Source: Gordionus sp. m RMFG-2023 (lineage: Eukaryota; Nematomorpha; Gordioida; Chordodea; Parachordodidae). From it: DNA of 64,000 nt. The stretch lies in NCBI RefSeq assembly GCF_954871325.1, contig NC_088778.1:15589666-15653665 (forward strand), read 5' to 3'. A program made the translations under genes and the position numbers. Positions 1 to 9,632 of the stretch are shown here, one piece after another. The notes below the pieces were generated by a model that was given only the letters and a program-made list of their open reading frames with translations, did not search any database and was not told the DNA's origin. Within the stretch, counting starts at the first letter, position 1. The number at the start of each line of letters is the position of its first letter.

Positions 1-965
1 TAAAGTTTTTTGAATTTTTTTGACGAAAATATGTTAAAATAAGTATTAATGTGTAAATATAAATTTAGTGAAGATGTACCAATGAAAAGTAACAATTGCC
101 ATAATCGTTATTTTTAAAGTTTTTTGAATTTTTTTAACGAAAATATGTTAAAATAAGTTAAATAAAAATTTAGTGAAGATGTACCAATGAAATATGACAA
201 TTGTCATAATCATTATTTTTAAAGTTTTTTGAATTTTTTAGACGAAAATATGTTAAAATAAGTATTAATAACATGTGTAAATATAAATTTAGTGAAGATG
301 TACCAATGAAAAGTGACAATTGTAATAATCGTTATTTTTAAAGTTTTTTGAATTTTTTTGACGAAAATATGTTAAAATAAGTATTAATAAGATGTTTAAA
401 TAAAAATTTAGTGAAGATGTACCAATGAAATATGACAATTGCCATATCGTTATTTTTGAAGATTTTTGAATTTTTTTGAATAAAATATGTTAAAATAAGT
501 ATTGATATCATGTTTAAATAAAATTTAGTGAAGATGTACCGTAGAAAAGTGACAATTGTCATAATCGTTATTTTTAAAGTTTTTTGAATTTTATTGACAA
601 AAATATTTTAAAATAGGTATTGATAACATGTTTAAATAAAAATTTAGTGAAGATGTACTCTAGATAATCGACAATTGTCATAATCGTTATTTTTAAAGTT
701 TTTTTGATTTTTCTTGACAAAATATTAATAACATGTGTAAATATAAATTTAGTGAAGATGTACCAATGAAAACTGACAATTGTCATAATCGTTAATTTTA
801 AAGTTTTTTGAATTTTTCTGACGAAAATATGTTAAAATAAGTATTAATAAGATGTTTAAATAAAAATTTACTGAAGATGTACCATAGAAAAGTGACAATT
901 GTCATAATCGTTATTTTTAAAGTTTTTTGAATTTTTTTGACGAAAGTATGTTAAAATAAGTATTG
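1..965. repeat. Tandem repeat array, unit about 104-120 bp
   Basis: About eight head-to-tail copies begin near 1, 114, 218, 337, 455, 573, 693, 798 and 915. Each holds the blocks AAAGTTTTTTGAATTTTT, TATGTTAAAATAAGTATT, TTTAGTGAAGATGTACC and the palindromic GACAATTGTCATAATCG. Shorter and longer versions of the unit alternate, differing by a small spacer next to the block ATAAGTATTAATA. The array touches the window edge and so probably continues to the left. Open frames that cross it on the minus strand simply repeat with the unit and are not genes. Confidence 0.9.
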
Positions 966-1210
966 AACAAGAATAAATACCATAGAATAAATTGTGTGTG
1001 ATTGTATTGCATAAAGGAGGAATATTGAACAAGAATAATACTATAGAATAAATTGTGTGTGATTGTATTGCATAATTAAGGAGGAATGATATGGTTACAC
1101 AAAAGAAAACAAGTGGTCTTTTTTATTTAATAATATGGTTATACAAAAGAAAACAAGTGGTCTTTTTTATTTAATAATATGGTTATACAAAAGAAAACAA
1201 GTGGTATTAG
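964..1210. repeat. Two short tandem repeats following the main array
   Basis: Two copies of a roughly 60-bp unit (GAACAAGAATAAATACC to ATTGCATAA, 964-1084) are followed by three copies of a roughly 45-bp unit starting ATATGGTTATACAAAAG (about 1,088-1,207). Together with the first array this makes a cluster of unrelated minisatellites in a row. Confidence 0.8.
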
Positions 1211-2090
1211 AAAATGAAAATATATATCAATATATATGTTTAATCGCCTTGAGATGTATTTATATACATGTTAATTTCATTGAATAAAAAATAATATATG
1301 AACAAATTTAAATATACAATTACAACAAATTGAATAAGCGAAATATTTAAGAAGTATTTAAATATACAATGAATTACAACAAATTAAGCGAACATGCAAC
1401 ATGCACCACCTCCAAAAAAAATATATAAAAAAATTTAAGTCTTGTAAAAACAACATGGTACAAAAAATGGGGAAGGAAAGAACTCGTTTGGATGGAGGTA
1501 ACTCTTATAATGTTAAATGAGTAATATGGTTAATATTTAATGTTACAATAATGGTTTCATTATTAAAATAATACCCAATACTTACATTAAGATTAACAAG
1601 GAATTATATAAAAATTAATATATATATGGGGATAGTAGGAACTACAATTGGGAAGGGGGAATTATTGTCATTATTTCCTAATATTGGAATATAATAAACA
1701 ATTACAATTGGAAAGGGGAATTATTGTCATTATTTCCTTATCTTGGAATATAATAAAATATTACATTTGGGAGGGGAATTATTGTCATTATTTCCTTATT
1801 TTGGAATATAATAAACAATTACAATTGGGAAGGGGGAATTATTGTCATTATTTCCTTTTTTTGGAATATAATAAACAATTACATTTGGTAGGGGGAATTA
1901 TTGTCATTGTCATTATTAACAATGTAACTTATTAATCATAATTATAATAACTAGGAAAAATGGAATATGTATGATGCTTTAATATTTGTAACCAACAATA
2001 TAAAAGTTAAAAAAATATAATGCAATATATTCCTATTGATAATTTCTAATGTGATCAATATGAACAAAGAGAAATTATCATCTACCTGAA
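1211..2090. other. AT-rich sequence without a recognised gene
   Basis: Apart from the 60-bp repeat array inside it (1,636-1,910), this stretch is AT-rich with short near-repeats such as AAATATACAATTACAACAAATT near 1,310 and 1,360. No coding signal was seen. Confidence 0.5.
1636..1910. repeat. Tandem repeat, about 60-bp unit, five copies
   Basis: Five copies of a unit reading ACAATTGGGAAGGGGGAA then TTATTGTCATTATTTCC, then TTGGAATATAATAAACA. The open frame that crosses it is periodic and is a by-product of the repeat. Confidence 0.85.
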
Positions 2091-2094
2091 TTTC

Positions 2095-2700
2095 TCAAAT
2101 GACGTTACTAATTCTCCCAACGACAATCCCCACACGCCATTCTTGATTGGAGCCCACTTTAATAAAGACAGAGTTGCCTAATGTTAATTCTCTGAAATTT
2201 ATTCTTTTTACATTGGGTCTATTATCACAGTCATCGTCTTTTAAAAAACTCCATTTCCATCTTAACTCCTTTCCGAATAATCTAAAAGCAGGTGATGACT
2301 TAGTAATCGCAGGTTTCGTGTTGCGATAATTTAACAACACATCTTCCAAAATGTCATCCCAACCTCCTAATTTATATATCATATTTTTTGCTGATCGTAC
2401 AGCTCTTTCAGCCATACCATTTGACGCAGGATGGTATGCAGGAGTATATATATGTAGAATTCCCTTTTCTTTTAAAAAGTTATTAAAATCAACAGACCTA
2501 AAAGCTGGTCCATTATCTCATACCAATTCTACTGGATACCCAAATCTGGAAAATATATTATTTAATACCATAATGGTGGTAGTCGCATTAATGTTTTTCA
2601 CCTTAATAATCTCTAACCAGCGAGAGAAAAGAGGTTTAGTAATGTTCACAGATAATTTTGAAAATCATTTAAGAAAACTTTTATTGAGCCCCCTGAGATT
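2095..2700 (-). mobile_element. Fossil fragment of a Ty3/Gypsy-like integrase
   Basis: The minus strand encodes the C-terminal part of a retroelement integrase. Recognisable pieces are the HPASNGMAERAVRS block, NYRNTKP, and a following stretch of the kind seen in the post-core region (SPAFRLFGKELR). These are typical of Ty3/Gypsy pol. Only about 0.6 kb of one pol domain is present; no LTR, protease or reverse transcriptase was found next to it, so this is an old broken remnant. It ends just beside the target site of the hAT at 2,734. The family is assigned from motif memory only. Confidence 0.75.
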
Positions 2701-3667
2701 GTAAAGGCTGTGTCGTCCCTGGGTATTAACTAACAGTGGCCCCTACACTTTCTGAGTGAATGAAGCAGAATACCTCCCTGAAAAGTACCCTCACCCCCTC
2801 GAAAAAATGATAATTATTTTATGACACACATAAATTTCAAAAATAATTTTTATTGCATCAATTTTTAATATATAATATAAATAAAATGCAAAAAATATAT
2901 ACTTTATAAATATTATTTTTAAATTGATAATTTAGATAAATTAGGGGAAGAGAAAGCGAAAGAATTTATAATTTCATCAATATTTAATTGTCTAAATAAA
3001 TTTTTTTCCATTGATAATATGGTTAAATTATTGAGAAATGAATCTTTCATGGTACTACGAAGTATTGTATTAATTAATTTAATTTTACTCATGACTCTTT
3101 TGGCAGTACATGAGGTTGTAAGAATGATTAATAAATATTTATATAAAATTCTTAAATTAGGGAAAGCAGAAAAATTTAAAAGTAGACAATAAGGTAAAAT
3201 AAATGAATAGTTTTTCCAATCTGAATCGTAAGTCCCTGAATTATCATCATCATCAGAAGAAGCTAAATAATGTATTGGTAAAAATATTTTAATTAAATAA
3301 ATTTACAATTCTCAGAATCTGACAAATCTTTAGATTCTTGAACCTCTAGGTCATGAGTAATAATTACATTCCCCATTTTGGCCATCTTGTAAATATTTCT
3401 AAACTTCTACATTTCTTCGAAAATTTGACTTGAATTTAAATTGTAAAATTCACAGATATCCTCGATATCTTCTTTAATAATTGATTTTTCTGCCATTCCC
3501 TTTGGCATAAATAATGATATGTAAAAATTTCATCGAATCATTATTAAATCTTTCGTTAAACTGCATATGTTGTTAAAATGTAATAAAGCTAAATTAATAT
3601 TTATTACCAGTAGAAAGATAATAGGAATTTATTGTTCTACTTTATCAAATGTCTGCTCTGTGTCTGG

Positions 3668-4333
3668 AGCGTCTACATGAGCGGGAGGGGTAGGAACAAT
3701 TTGCATCCTATTTTTTTGAGGGGGTAGGCTGCTTTAATGTGGGTAGGATAAATTTTTTGGGGGGTTATCTATTAAATTTTGAGATGAAATAGGACACAAT
3801 TTTTTTCTGTAAAAATTAATACTTTTTTTATAGAATTATTATAATACAATTATTGACCAAATCTATATATTGCAAACAATCATACACATTGTTTTCCAAA
3901 TCAACAAGCTCATAATGCCATAATAATTAATTCATTGTAAATAATGGAGGTTTTAATTAAATTTATTATCGAATTATTATAATACAATTATTGACCAAAT
4001 CTATATATTGCAAACAATCATACACATTGTTTTCCAAATCAACAAGCTCATAATGCCATAATAATTAATTCATTGTAAATAATGGAGGTTTTAATTAAAT
4101 TTATTATCTAAAAAATAAATTCTTTATATTCACAAAATATCGATAGTTGGTAGTAGAGATAGATTAATTTAAGTTATCCTTATAAATTCTCTGAAAAGAG
4201 TATCAATATAATTATAAAGGTGAAAATAATAATAAAGAGACACTGCCGCCGAAGCCAGCGGAATTTTTTAGGAGGGTATGCAAAGGTTTTTAAGGGCGTT
4301 TGCATCCAATGAAAATCCTGTCATGTAGACGCT
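3668..4333. mobile_element. Small non-autonomous DNA element (MITE)
   Basis: It begins AGCGTCTACATGA and ends TCATGTAGACGCT, a perfect 13-bp terminal inverted repeat. The flanks read CTGTGTCTGG and GTGTGTCTGCC, so a duplicated TGTGTCTG is likely. hAT sequence resumes on both sides, so it inserted into the hAT remnant. There is no coding capacity. The superfamily is unknown; the target duplication of about 8-9 bp would suit a hAT or MULE derivative. Confidence 0.65.
3833..4108. repeat. 138-bp perfect tandem duplication
   Basis: Two adjacent copies, 3,833-3,970 and 3,971-4,108, run from GAATTATTATAATACAATTA to AATTAAATTTATTATC and look identical, so the duplication is recent compared with the element that holds it. 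Confidence 0.9.
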
Positions 4334-5239
4334 GTGTGTCTGCCTATAAAAAATATATCAGAGATAAAAAGTAAGAGTAATTAAATGACCTCAGGTTCAC
4401 TAATTTCTGATCATTATCAGAATCATCAGATTTTATATTTTCTTCTAACAAATTTTCTTTATTATTAGGACACTTTTAAATGATAATTATATTAATTAAA
4501 AAATTTTATTATACCAACAGCATTGAATTCCCAATTTTTACTTCTTTTTTAGTATATAATTAAATATTTAATAAAAAAATTACTTTGCTATTTTTCCAAT
4601 TTTGAGTAACATTCTTAAAAGCTACTATTTCAAAGCTTTTCTTTATATCGTTAAAATTAGGCCCATATGTTTTTTTTCTAATGTGATCTATCCATTTATC
4701 ATCTCTTATATTATGCAATTTGCAATTATTAATTAGGCATTTGTATTTTTTTTAATTAATATTTTTAGGCATATTTTAAAAGAATTCGGTACGAAACAGC
4801 AAAAACCAAAATACGTGATACATGTATATAGCGCATTCGCCCTCTAACGTTGAAAATACAACAGAGCAACGCTAGGTTTTCCTCATTTCCATCTAATTGG
4901 AATTTATTAATTTGGGGGAGAAAAAAATATGAGGAGCCCTCCACACGTTTGTGGGCAAGCCGCACGTACTTGTACGCACAACATTTCTAAGAAATGTTAT
5001 TAAAACGTCTATAGGCTTAGAGGAAAAGAGCGGGACCAAAAAATAGCCTATACCCAAGAACTGCTTTTAAAATTAATTACTTTAAAGGTGGGAAGTGGAT
5101 AATTTAACTTGAAAAGCTTTACTGTAAGTTTATTTATTTTAGAGGTAAAAAAGAAAAATACTTTCGAGAGGAATAAATCCACAAGAGAAATCGAGGAAGA
5201 AAAGTAAGAAAAAGGTATGTGAACTAGAGATCCCTAGGA

Positions 5240-5990
5240 ACAAATTTCATCTGAAATATCTATCTTTGATGCGAAAGAGTTTTCTGATAGACCTTTTGCA
5301 ATTATTAAGCTTTATAAATTGTTTCATGTTTACATTCAGCTCCATCACGTCTTTTATAGCTTTGTATTACCATAACGATTTATATTTAGTATACTGTTTC
5401 TCTTTATGTGTATATAACCAAACGATAGCATCATGTGCAAGGTTGTGATCTGAATTTCTTATATGGGCTAGGAACTGTATCCGATGTTTTTTTAACGTAA
5501 TATTTATCGGAGTGTGGCTAGATTTCCTCCAGAGATTAGAGTTAGAGATGACTCTGGGATAAAAAATACCATTTATAGTTCTCAGACAATTATTAATAAA
5601 GGATTGAATACGTCTTAAGTCAGTCTTGTTAACTTCCCATATAACAGTAGAGTTGAATAGCCTCAACCTCGTAAAAACCGATATTTCCTTAGACTTCCAG
5701 ATTTTCATGTATATATAGAACGCTCTTTTGGCTTTTTGCGTTCTAATCTTCATTTCCTCTTTACATTCCCCCTTGTTATTAAGCATCACACCCAGGTATT
5801 TGATATTATCTACTTTTTTGATAACGTTCCCGCCTAACAAAAGATTTTGGAGCGGTGGTGTATTTGGCGAGGAAAGAATAACCGTTTTATTGAAATTAAT
5901 TTTTAAACCAACTCTGAGGCTTATGGTTTCGATAAGGTAGATCAGACTTAAAGTCTCAATAGCAAAAAATAAAAAACATTTCCATTTATG
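5240..5990 (-). pseudogene. LINE reverse-transcriptase 3' fragment
   Basis: The minus strand encodes the C-terminal thumb and tail of a non-LTR reverse transcriptase. Signs are the KKVDNIKYLGVMLNNKG block, the following KIRTQKAKRAFY, then RLRLFNSTV, the NKTDLRRIQSFINNCLRTI segment and LWRKSSHTPI. In related LINEs the RLRLFNSTV block is followed by a short LLYGCE-like stretch, which is missing here, so there is a small in-frame deletion. Upstream, about 5,840-5,990 continues in the same sense with RVGLKINFNKTVILSS. The endonuclease and the palm with its YADD motif are absent, which is a normal consequence of 5' truncation. The clade was not decided. Confidence 0.8.
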
Positions 5991-6723
5991 TATGACTCCA
6001 CTAAAAAAATCATAAATTTAAATAATACATATTTTATTAAAATATTAATAATAATGCTATTATCTTATATTTTGATATAGTAAATATTTATTATATTTTT
6101 AATTAAATATATTATGTTTAATATTAATTTTTTAAAGATATTATAAAAATTATTTAATCTAGAGCAATAAATATGTATTAAATTTTTCCCATAATATAAT
6201 ATGTCTCTAAAACCTGTAATTAATAAGATATATAAAAATATCTTATTGATATATATTTCTTTTTAAAGTCACATCCTATAAGTAAAACTATCATAAAACT
6301 GAGAATTTAGGTTGTTTAATTATTTATATTTTAAATAATAACTCATTTACATTCACGATATATATAAACTATTTATATATTCCATAGAAGGATTCATCAT
6401 TTTTATTTGCACTGGATAATATATAATATTATAATAAAACAATCATATAGAAACAGAATAAATAATTTATATAAAACTCACCAATATTTATTATTTACAT
6501 TTTAATTGTATGGATAGTTATTTGATTAATTGTTTACATTATATATTTGCACTTAAAAATAAAACGGTGACATTTATAAAGGTATACGTATTAAGAATAT
6601 TTAATTGAACAAATTGCGATATATATGCCGAGTATAATGTTTATAAATAAAATATAAATCTAACATTTTAATTTAACAATTTTAGAAATTTCACCCAAAA
6701 ATGTTAAAACATCTTCGGTTCCT

Positions 6724-8105
6724 TCATAAATATTGGTTGTTAGCGATCTTCCGATCCTTTATTTCATATGCGTAATTAATACGATTCACAGTTGACCCAT
6801 TACTTATCTGAATAAGCTTTAGATCATTTATATTTTGGTAATTTATTAAAATTTTTAATAATGTATAAATATTAGGGTGAGCGTAAGAGATTTTTCGGTT
6901 AAGGGCATGGTGGAACCCTTCTAAGTGATTATTAGTGCGAGGTCCTGCTACTCTATACCTAAATTAAAAATATATAAATTAGATAATATATAATTTTGAA
7001 TCTTTTATACCTTGACCATAATGTATAAGGAAATAGTGGTCTATCCCCAAGCCAAATTGTATCCATATACATCATAAAGCTTGAGAGCAGGGTATCATTG
7101 GCAGCCATTTGATAGCAAGTATCACGTAGCAATGCTACATGTTCCTCCCTACAGAATAGGAGGGTGCTCATTTTTCGGACTACTTTATGTACATCCGAAT
7201 GTCCCATGTATGACCCAGACAACCCCAATGTTTGGCATTTGCGCCATATAGCTTGTGAGTAGTGTAAATAACATCCTAAATATATATATAATTAATATAT
7301 TAAAAAACTAAATGAACCTTTTATGGACATGGTTGGAAATACATCCTTAAGAGCTGAAATCGCGGCGATTTCATAATCCGTCTGGGAAATAGAAGGATTA
7401 AACCATATGTTATTTTCTGCACAAAATTCCACAAGGACTCTGAATACCTTTGTATATGTCTCCTTATTTTTGTTTGGCAAAAGAGCATACACAATAGGTA
7501 TCATGACCTTTTGAAACATTACATGAATAACATAGAGCTGATAATATAAGCTAGGAGCAGAATAAAATGTTCCATCCATATATATTATCAGCTCTCTCTC
7601 TGCTAATCTCAGCATAGATGCTGTTCCAAACATTATTAATTTATTATTATCACTATAAATTAGGAATTGTTCCCCCCGCATATTTAAAGTAAACAGGGGT
7701 TAAAATAATTTCCTCCACAGCATAAGGTAACACAGGTCGATACTTTTTTAATATCCTATCAATTGTGGTTTTGAAGGATACAAATGATGGAATAGCCTCT
7801 GGATATTCTGCAATATCCAAGCACTCCGAGAATCTAATCTGCATTGCCTTATCATAAACCTGAGGATTTTTGGCCACTAAAATTTCAATCACCTCTTTAG
7901 TACTAAGTTTTTCATATATATATGTATCATGTTGATGACAATGCCCACAAGTCATCGTATAAATACCATCATATTTGCATCTTCCTTTGCAACTAATATT
8001 TCTACACTTATAATAACTAATCAAATCTTTATGGTGATCAATTCTATATAAAAACATGTTATAAAATAACAGAGGTTTTCCTTTCTGGCTATTTATAAAT
8101 TGAGG
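6724..8105 (-). pseudogene. MULE transposase with FLYWCH zinc finger, nearly intact
   Basis: This is a Mutator-like cut-and-paste transposase. It begins near 8,105 with a FLYWCH-type finger (FINSQKGKPLLFYN, then YYKC and CKGRC, then GHCHQH). The catalytic core shows the first Asp in YMDGTF (about 7,575), a second acidic site in the DYEIAAISAL block (about 7,360), and the CYLHYSQAIWRKCQTLGL block. The last acidic site is in NNHLEGFHHALN (about 6,925). Two short GT-AG introns join cleanly: about 7,272-7,316 (KG to CYLHYSQ) and about 6,960-7,015 (WSR to YRVAG). The only break seen is in a six-base C run at 7,672-7,677: one base fewer would keep VYFKY and GEQFLIYSD in one frame. The stop is at 6,724. 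Family placement rests on motifs; no start codon is certain. Confidence 0.85.
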
Positions 8106-8149
8106 ACCTTAATAATTAAAAAATAATAATTAGTCATTAAATTTTATTT

Positions 8150-9062
8150 TACTATGACTGTGATGTAAGTCAATTAAAGCATTTGCAATATTTATTGTAC
8201 TTTCACCAGCACAGGAAGTGTTTGTGGAAGGTACAATCAGATTTGTATCTACAATAACATTTAATACAATAAAAGTAAAATATGGCCCTACTTTCAGTGT
8301 CAGTGAACCAAGCCTGTGCATCTACATTTACATTTTGTTGAAAACTTGAGCCTAAATTAATTAAATTTTGTAAAAACAATTGGTGAAAAATTTATACTTT
8401 GACCAGCACTTGATTGAGTTATCAAAGTGTTTGTGGAAGGTACATTCAGATTTGTATCTACAATATAACATTTAATACAATAAAAGTAAAATATGGCTTT
8501 ACTTTCAGTGGTAGTGAATGCAGCTTCATCTAAATTTTGTTGAAAACTTGAGCCTAAATTAATTAAATTTAGTAAAAACAATTGGTGAAAAATTTATACT
8601 TTGACCAGCACTTGATTGAGTTATCAAAGTGTTTGTGGAAGGTACATTCAGATTTGTATCTACAATATAAAATTTAATACAATAAAAGTAAAATATGGCT
8701 TTACTTTCAGTGGTAGTGAATGCAGCTTCATCTAAATTTTGTTGAAAACTTGAGCCTAAATTAATTAAATTTAGTAAAAACAATTGGTGAAAAATTTATA
8801 CTTTGACCAGCACTTGATTGAGTTATGAAAGTGTTTGTGGGAGGTACATTCAGATTTGTATCTACAATATAACATTTAATACAATAAAAGTAAAATATGG
8901 TTTTCAGTGGTAGTGAATGCAGATCTAAATTTTGTTGAAAACTTGAGCCTAAATTAATTAAATTTAGTAAAAACAATTGGTGAAAAATTTATACTTTGAC
9001 CAGCACTTGATTGAGTTATCAAAGTGTTTGTGGAAGGTACATTCAGATTTGTATCTACAATT
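8150..9062. repeat. 202-bp tandem repeats beside the MULE gene
   Basis: Full or near-full copies lie at about 8,388-8,589, 8,590-8,791 and 8,792-8,984 (the last shorter by about 9 bp). A diverged copy precedes them (about 8,150-8,387) and a partial one follows (8,985-9,062). Each copy contains TTTGACCAGCACTTGATTG, GTGTTTGTGGAAGGTACATT and TAATACAATAAAAGTAAAA. The frames that run through them repeat with the unit and are not genes. They lie just upstream of the minus-strand MULE gene, where promoter or subterminal binding repeats would be expected; that role is a guess. Confidence 0.9.
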
Positions 9063-9632
9063 AAAAATACTACAATTTATTACAAAGGAGAAAGTCATAT
9101 AATAAAAAAACATAAAAAAATAAATTAGTTCAGAAAAAAAAGTATGTTATGAAATTTTCCTCAAAATATAAATAATATTTATAACCTATAGTTACACTCT
9201 AAACCATTTAAAATTGGAAAAATAATTTATGACAAGAAATCTCGGATAACAACCTAATTTACTAAACATCGACCAAAATTTTCGTCAATATATTTAAATA
9301 TTAAGTTGGGAGGGGGGTCTTATTATTACACTTATAAACCAGAAATCACTTGATCATGATGGATGTAACAAAACAGTGAAAGAATTAATAAAGAAAATTT
9401 AAAAAAAAAATTTAAAAAAAAATAAGTACCCCCACTCAAATTAACTAAAGCAGTTGTTTCGGACCCCCCCCCCCCCCCCCCCCTCCCCCACCCGTTGTAG
9501 GGGCCACTGGTAACTAACAATAATCAAACATGTCTTAACTAATATGTCATTGTCTATGCAATCGGATCTATTTATATAAAACCTTCTCGACTAAACGCGG
9601 AATTTTTAAATTTACTAAACAAGTGATTTCAT

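Larger units (their letters stand above)
2790..4775 (-). pseudogene. hAT (ZMYM/DUF4371-type) transposase remnant
   Basis: Reverse-complement coding matches the transposase at 38.5-40.7 kb. At the gene's 3' end (about 2,940-3,150) is the dimerisation block with RVMSKIKLI and STMKDSFLNNLTILSM. At 3,300-3,560 is the segment KEDIEDICEFYNLNSSQIF. The N-terminal start lies near 4,630-4,775, with CKLHNIRDDKWIDHIRKK. The middle of the coding region, including much of the catalytic part, is missing or replaced by the MITE at 3,668-4,333. This is a dead copy of a cut-and-paste transposase that would bind the CAGTGGCCCC ends. Confidence 0.75.
4781..9211. mobile_element. Second-order insertion carrying LINE, MULE and tandem repeats
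   Basis: Comparison with the sister hAT (around 38,505) shows that its continuous TTTTAAAATATGCC is broken here. One side of the junction lies near 4,780 and the other near 9,211, with TTTAAA repeated at both. The inserted 4.4 kb holds a LINE fragment (about 5,240-5,990), a MULE transposase gene (6,724-8,105) and 202-bp repeats (8,150-9,062). No clear terminal inverted repeat was found at the two junctions, so it may be one large MULE with decayed ends or several successive insertions. Confidence 0.6.
2734..9509 (-). mobile_element. Old hAT transposon split by a 4.4 kb insertion
   Basis: The left end is CAGTGGCCCCTACAC and the right end reads GTAGGGGCCACTG, a terminal inverted repeat of hAT type. 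The flanks TTAACTAA (2,726-2,733) and GTAACTAA (9,510-9,517) are an 8-bp target duplication with one mismatch. The interior at 2,790-3,600 and 4,350-4,775 is the reverse complement of the hAT at 38,274-40,863, including the C-terminal dimerisation block. At 9,212-9,509 it matches the 5' end of that hAT, including the C/G-run and the piece around 9,330-9,360. The element is interrupted by a MITE (3,668-4,333) and by a block of about 4.4 kb (4,781-9,211) that carries a LINE piece and a MULE. Without these it would be close to the 2.6 kb of its sister copy. Confidence 0.85.

Noticed and set aside
1648-1935. 95-codon plus-strand frame beginning MGRGNYCHYFLILEYN.
   Set aside because: It is periodic with the 60-bp tandem repeat.
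2147-2704. Plus-strand frames of 60 and 117 codons.
   Set aside because: They lie opposite the integrase fossil, and the minus strand carries the recognisable motifs.
8357-8976. Three similar minus-strand open frames of 71-74 codons starting FLLNLINLGSSFQQNLD.
   Set aside because: They are the translation of the 202-bp tandem repeat and have the same period; there is no sign of selection.
9440-9490. Long C run as a possible regulatory G-quadruplex site; others at 27,163, 38,291, 49,961, 56,408 and 61,627.
   Set aside because: Most of the runs fall at or near transposon ends or inside foldback cores, so they are explained as parts of those elements, possibly lengthened by slippage.
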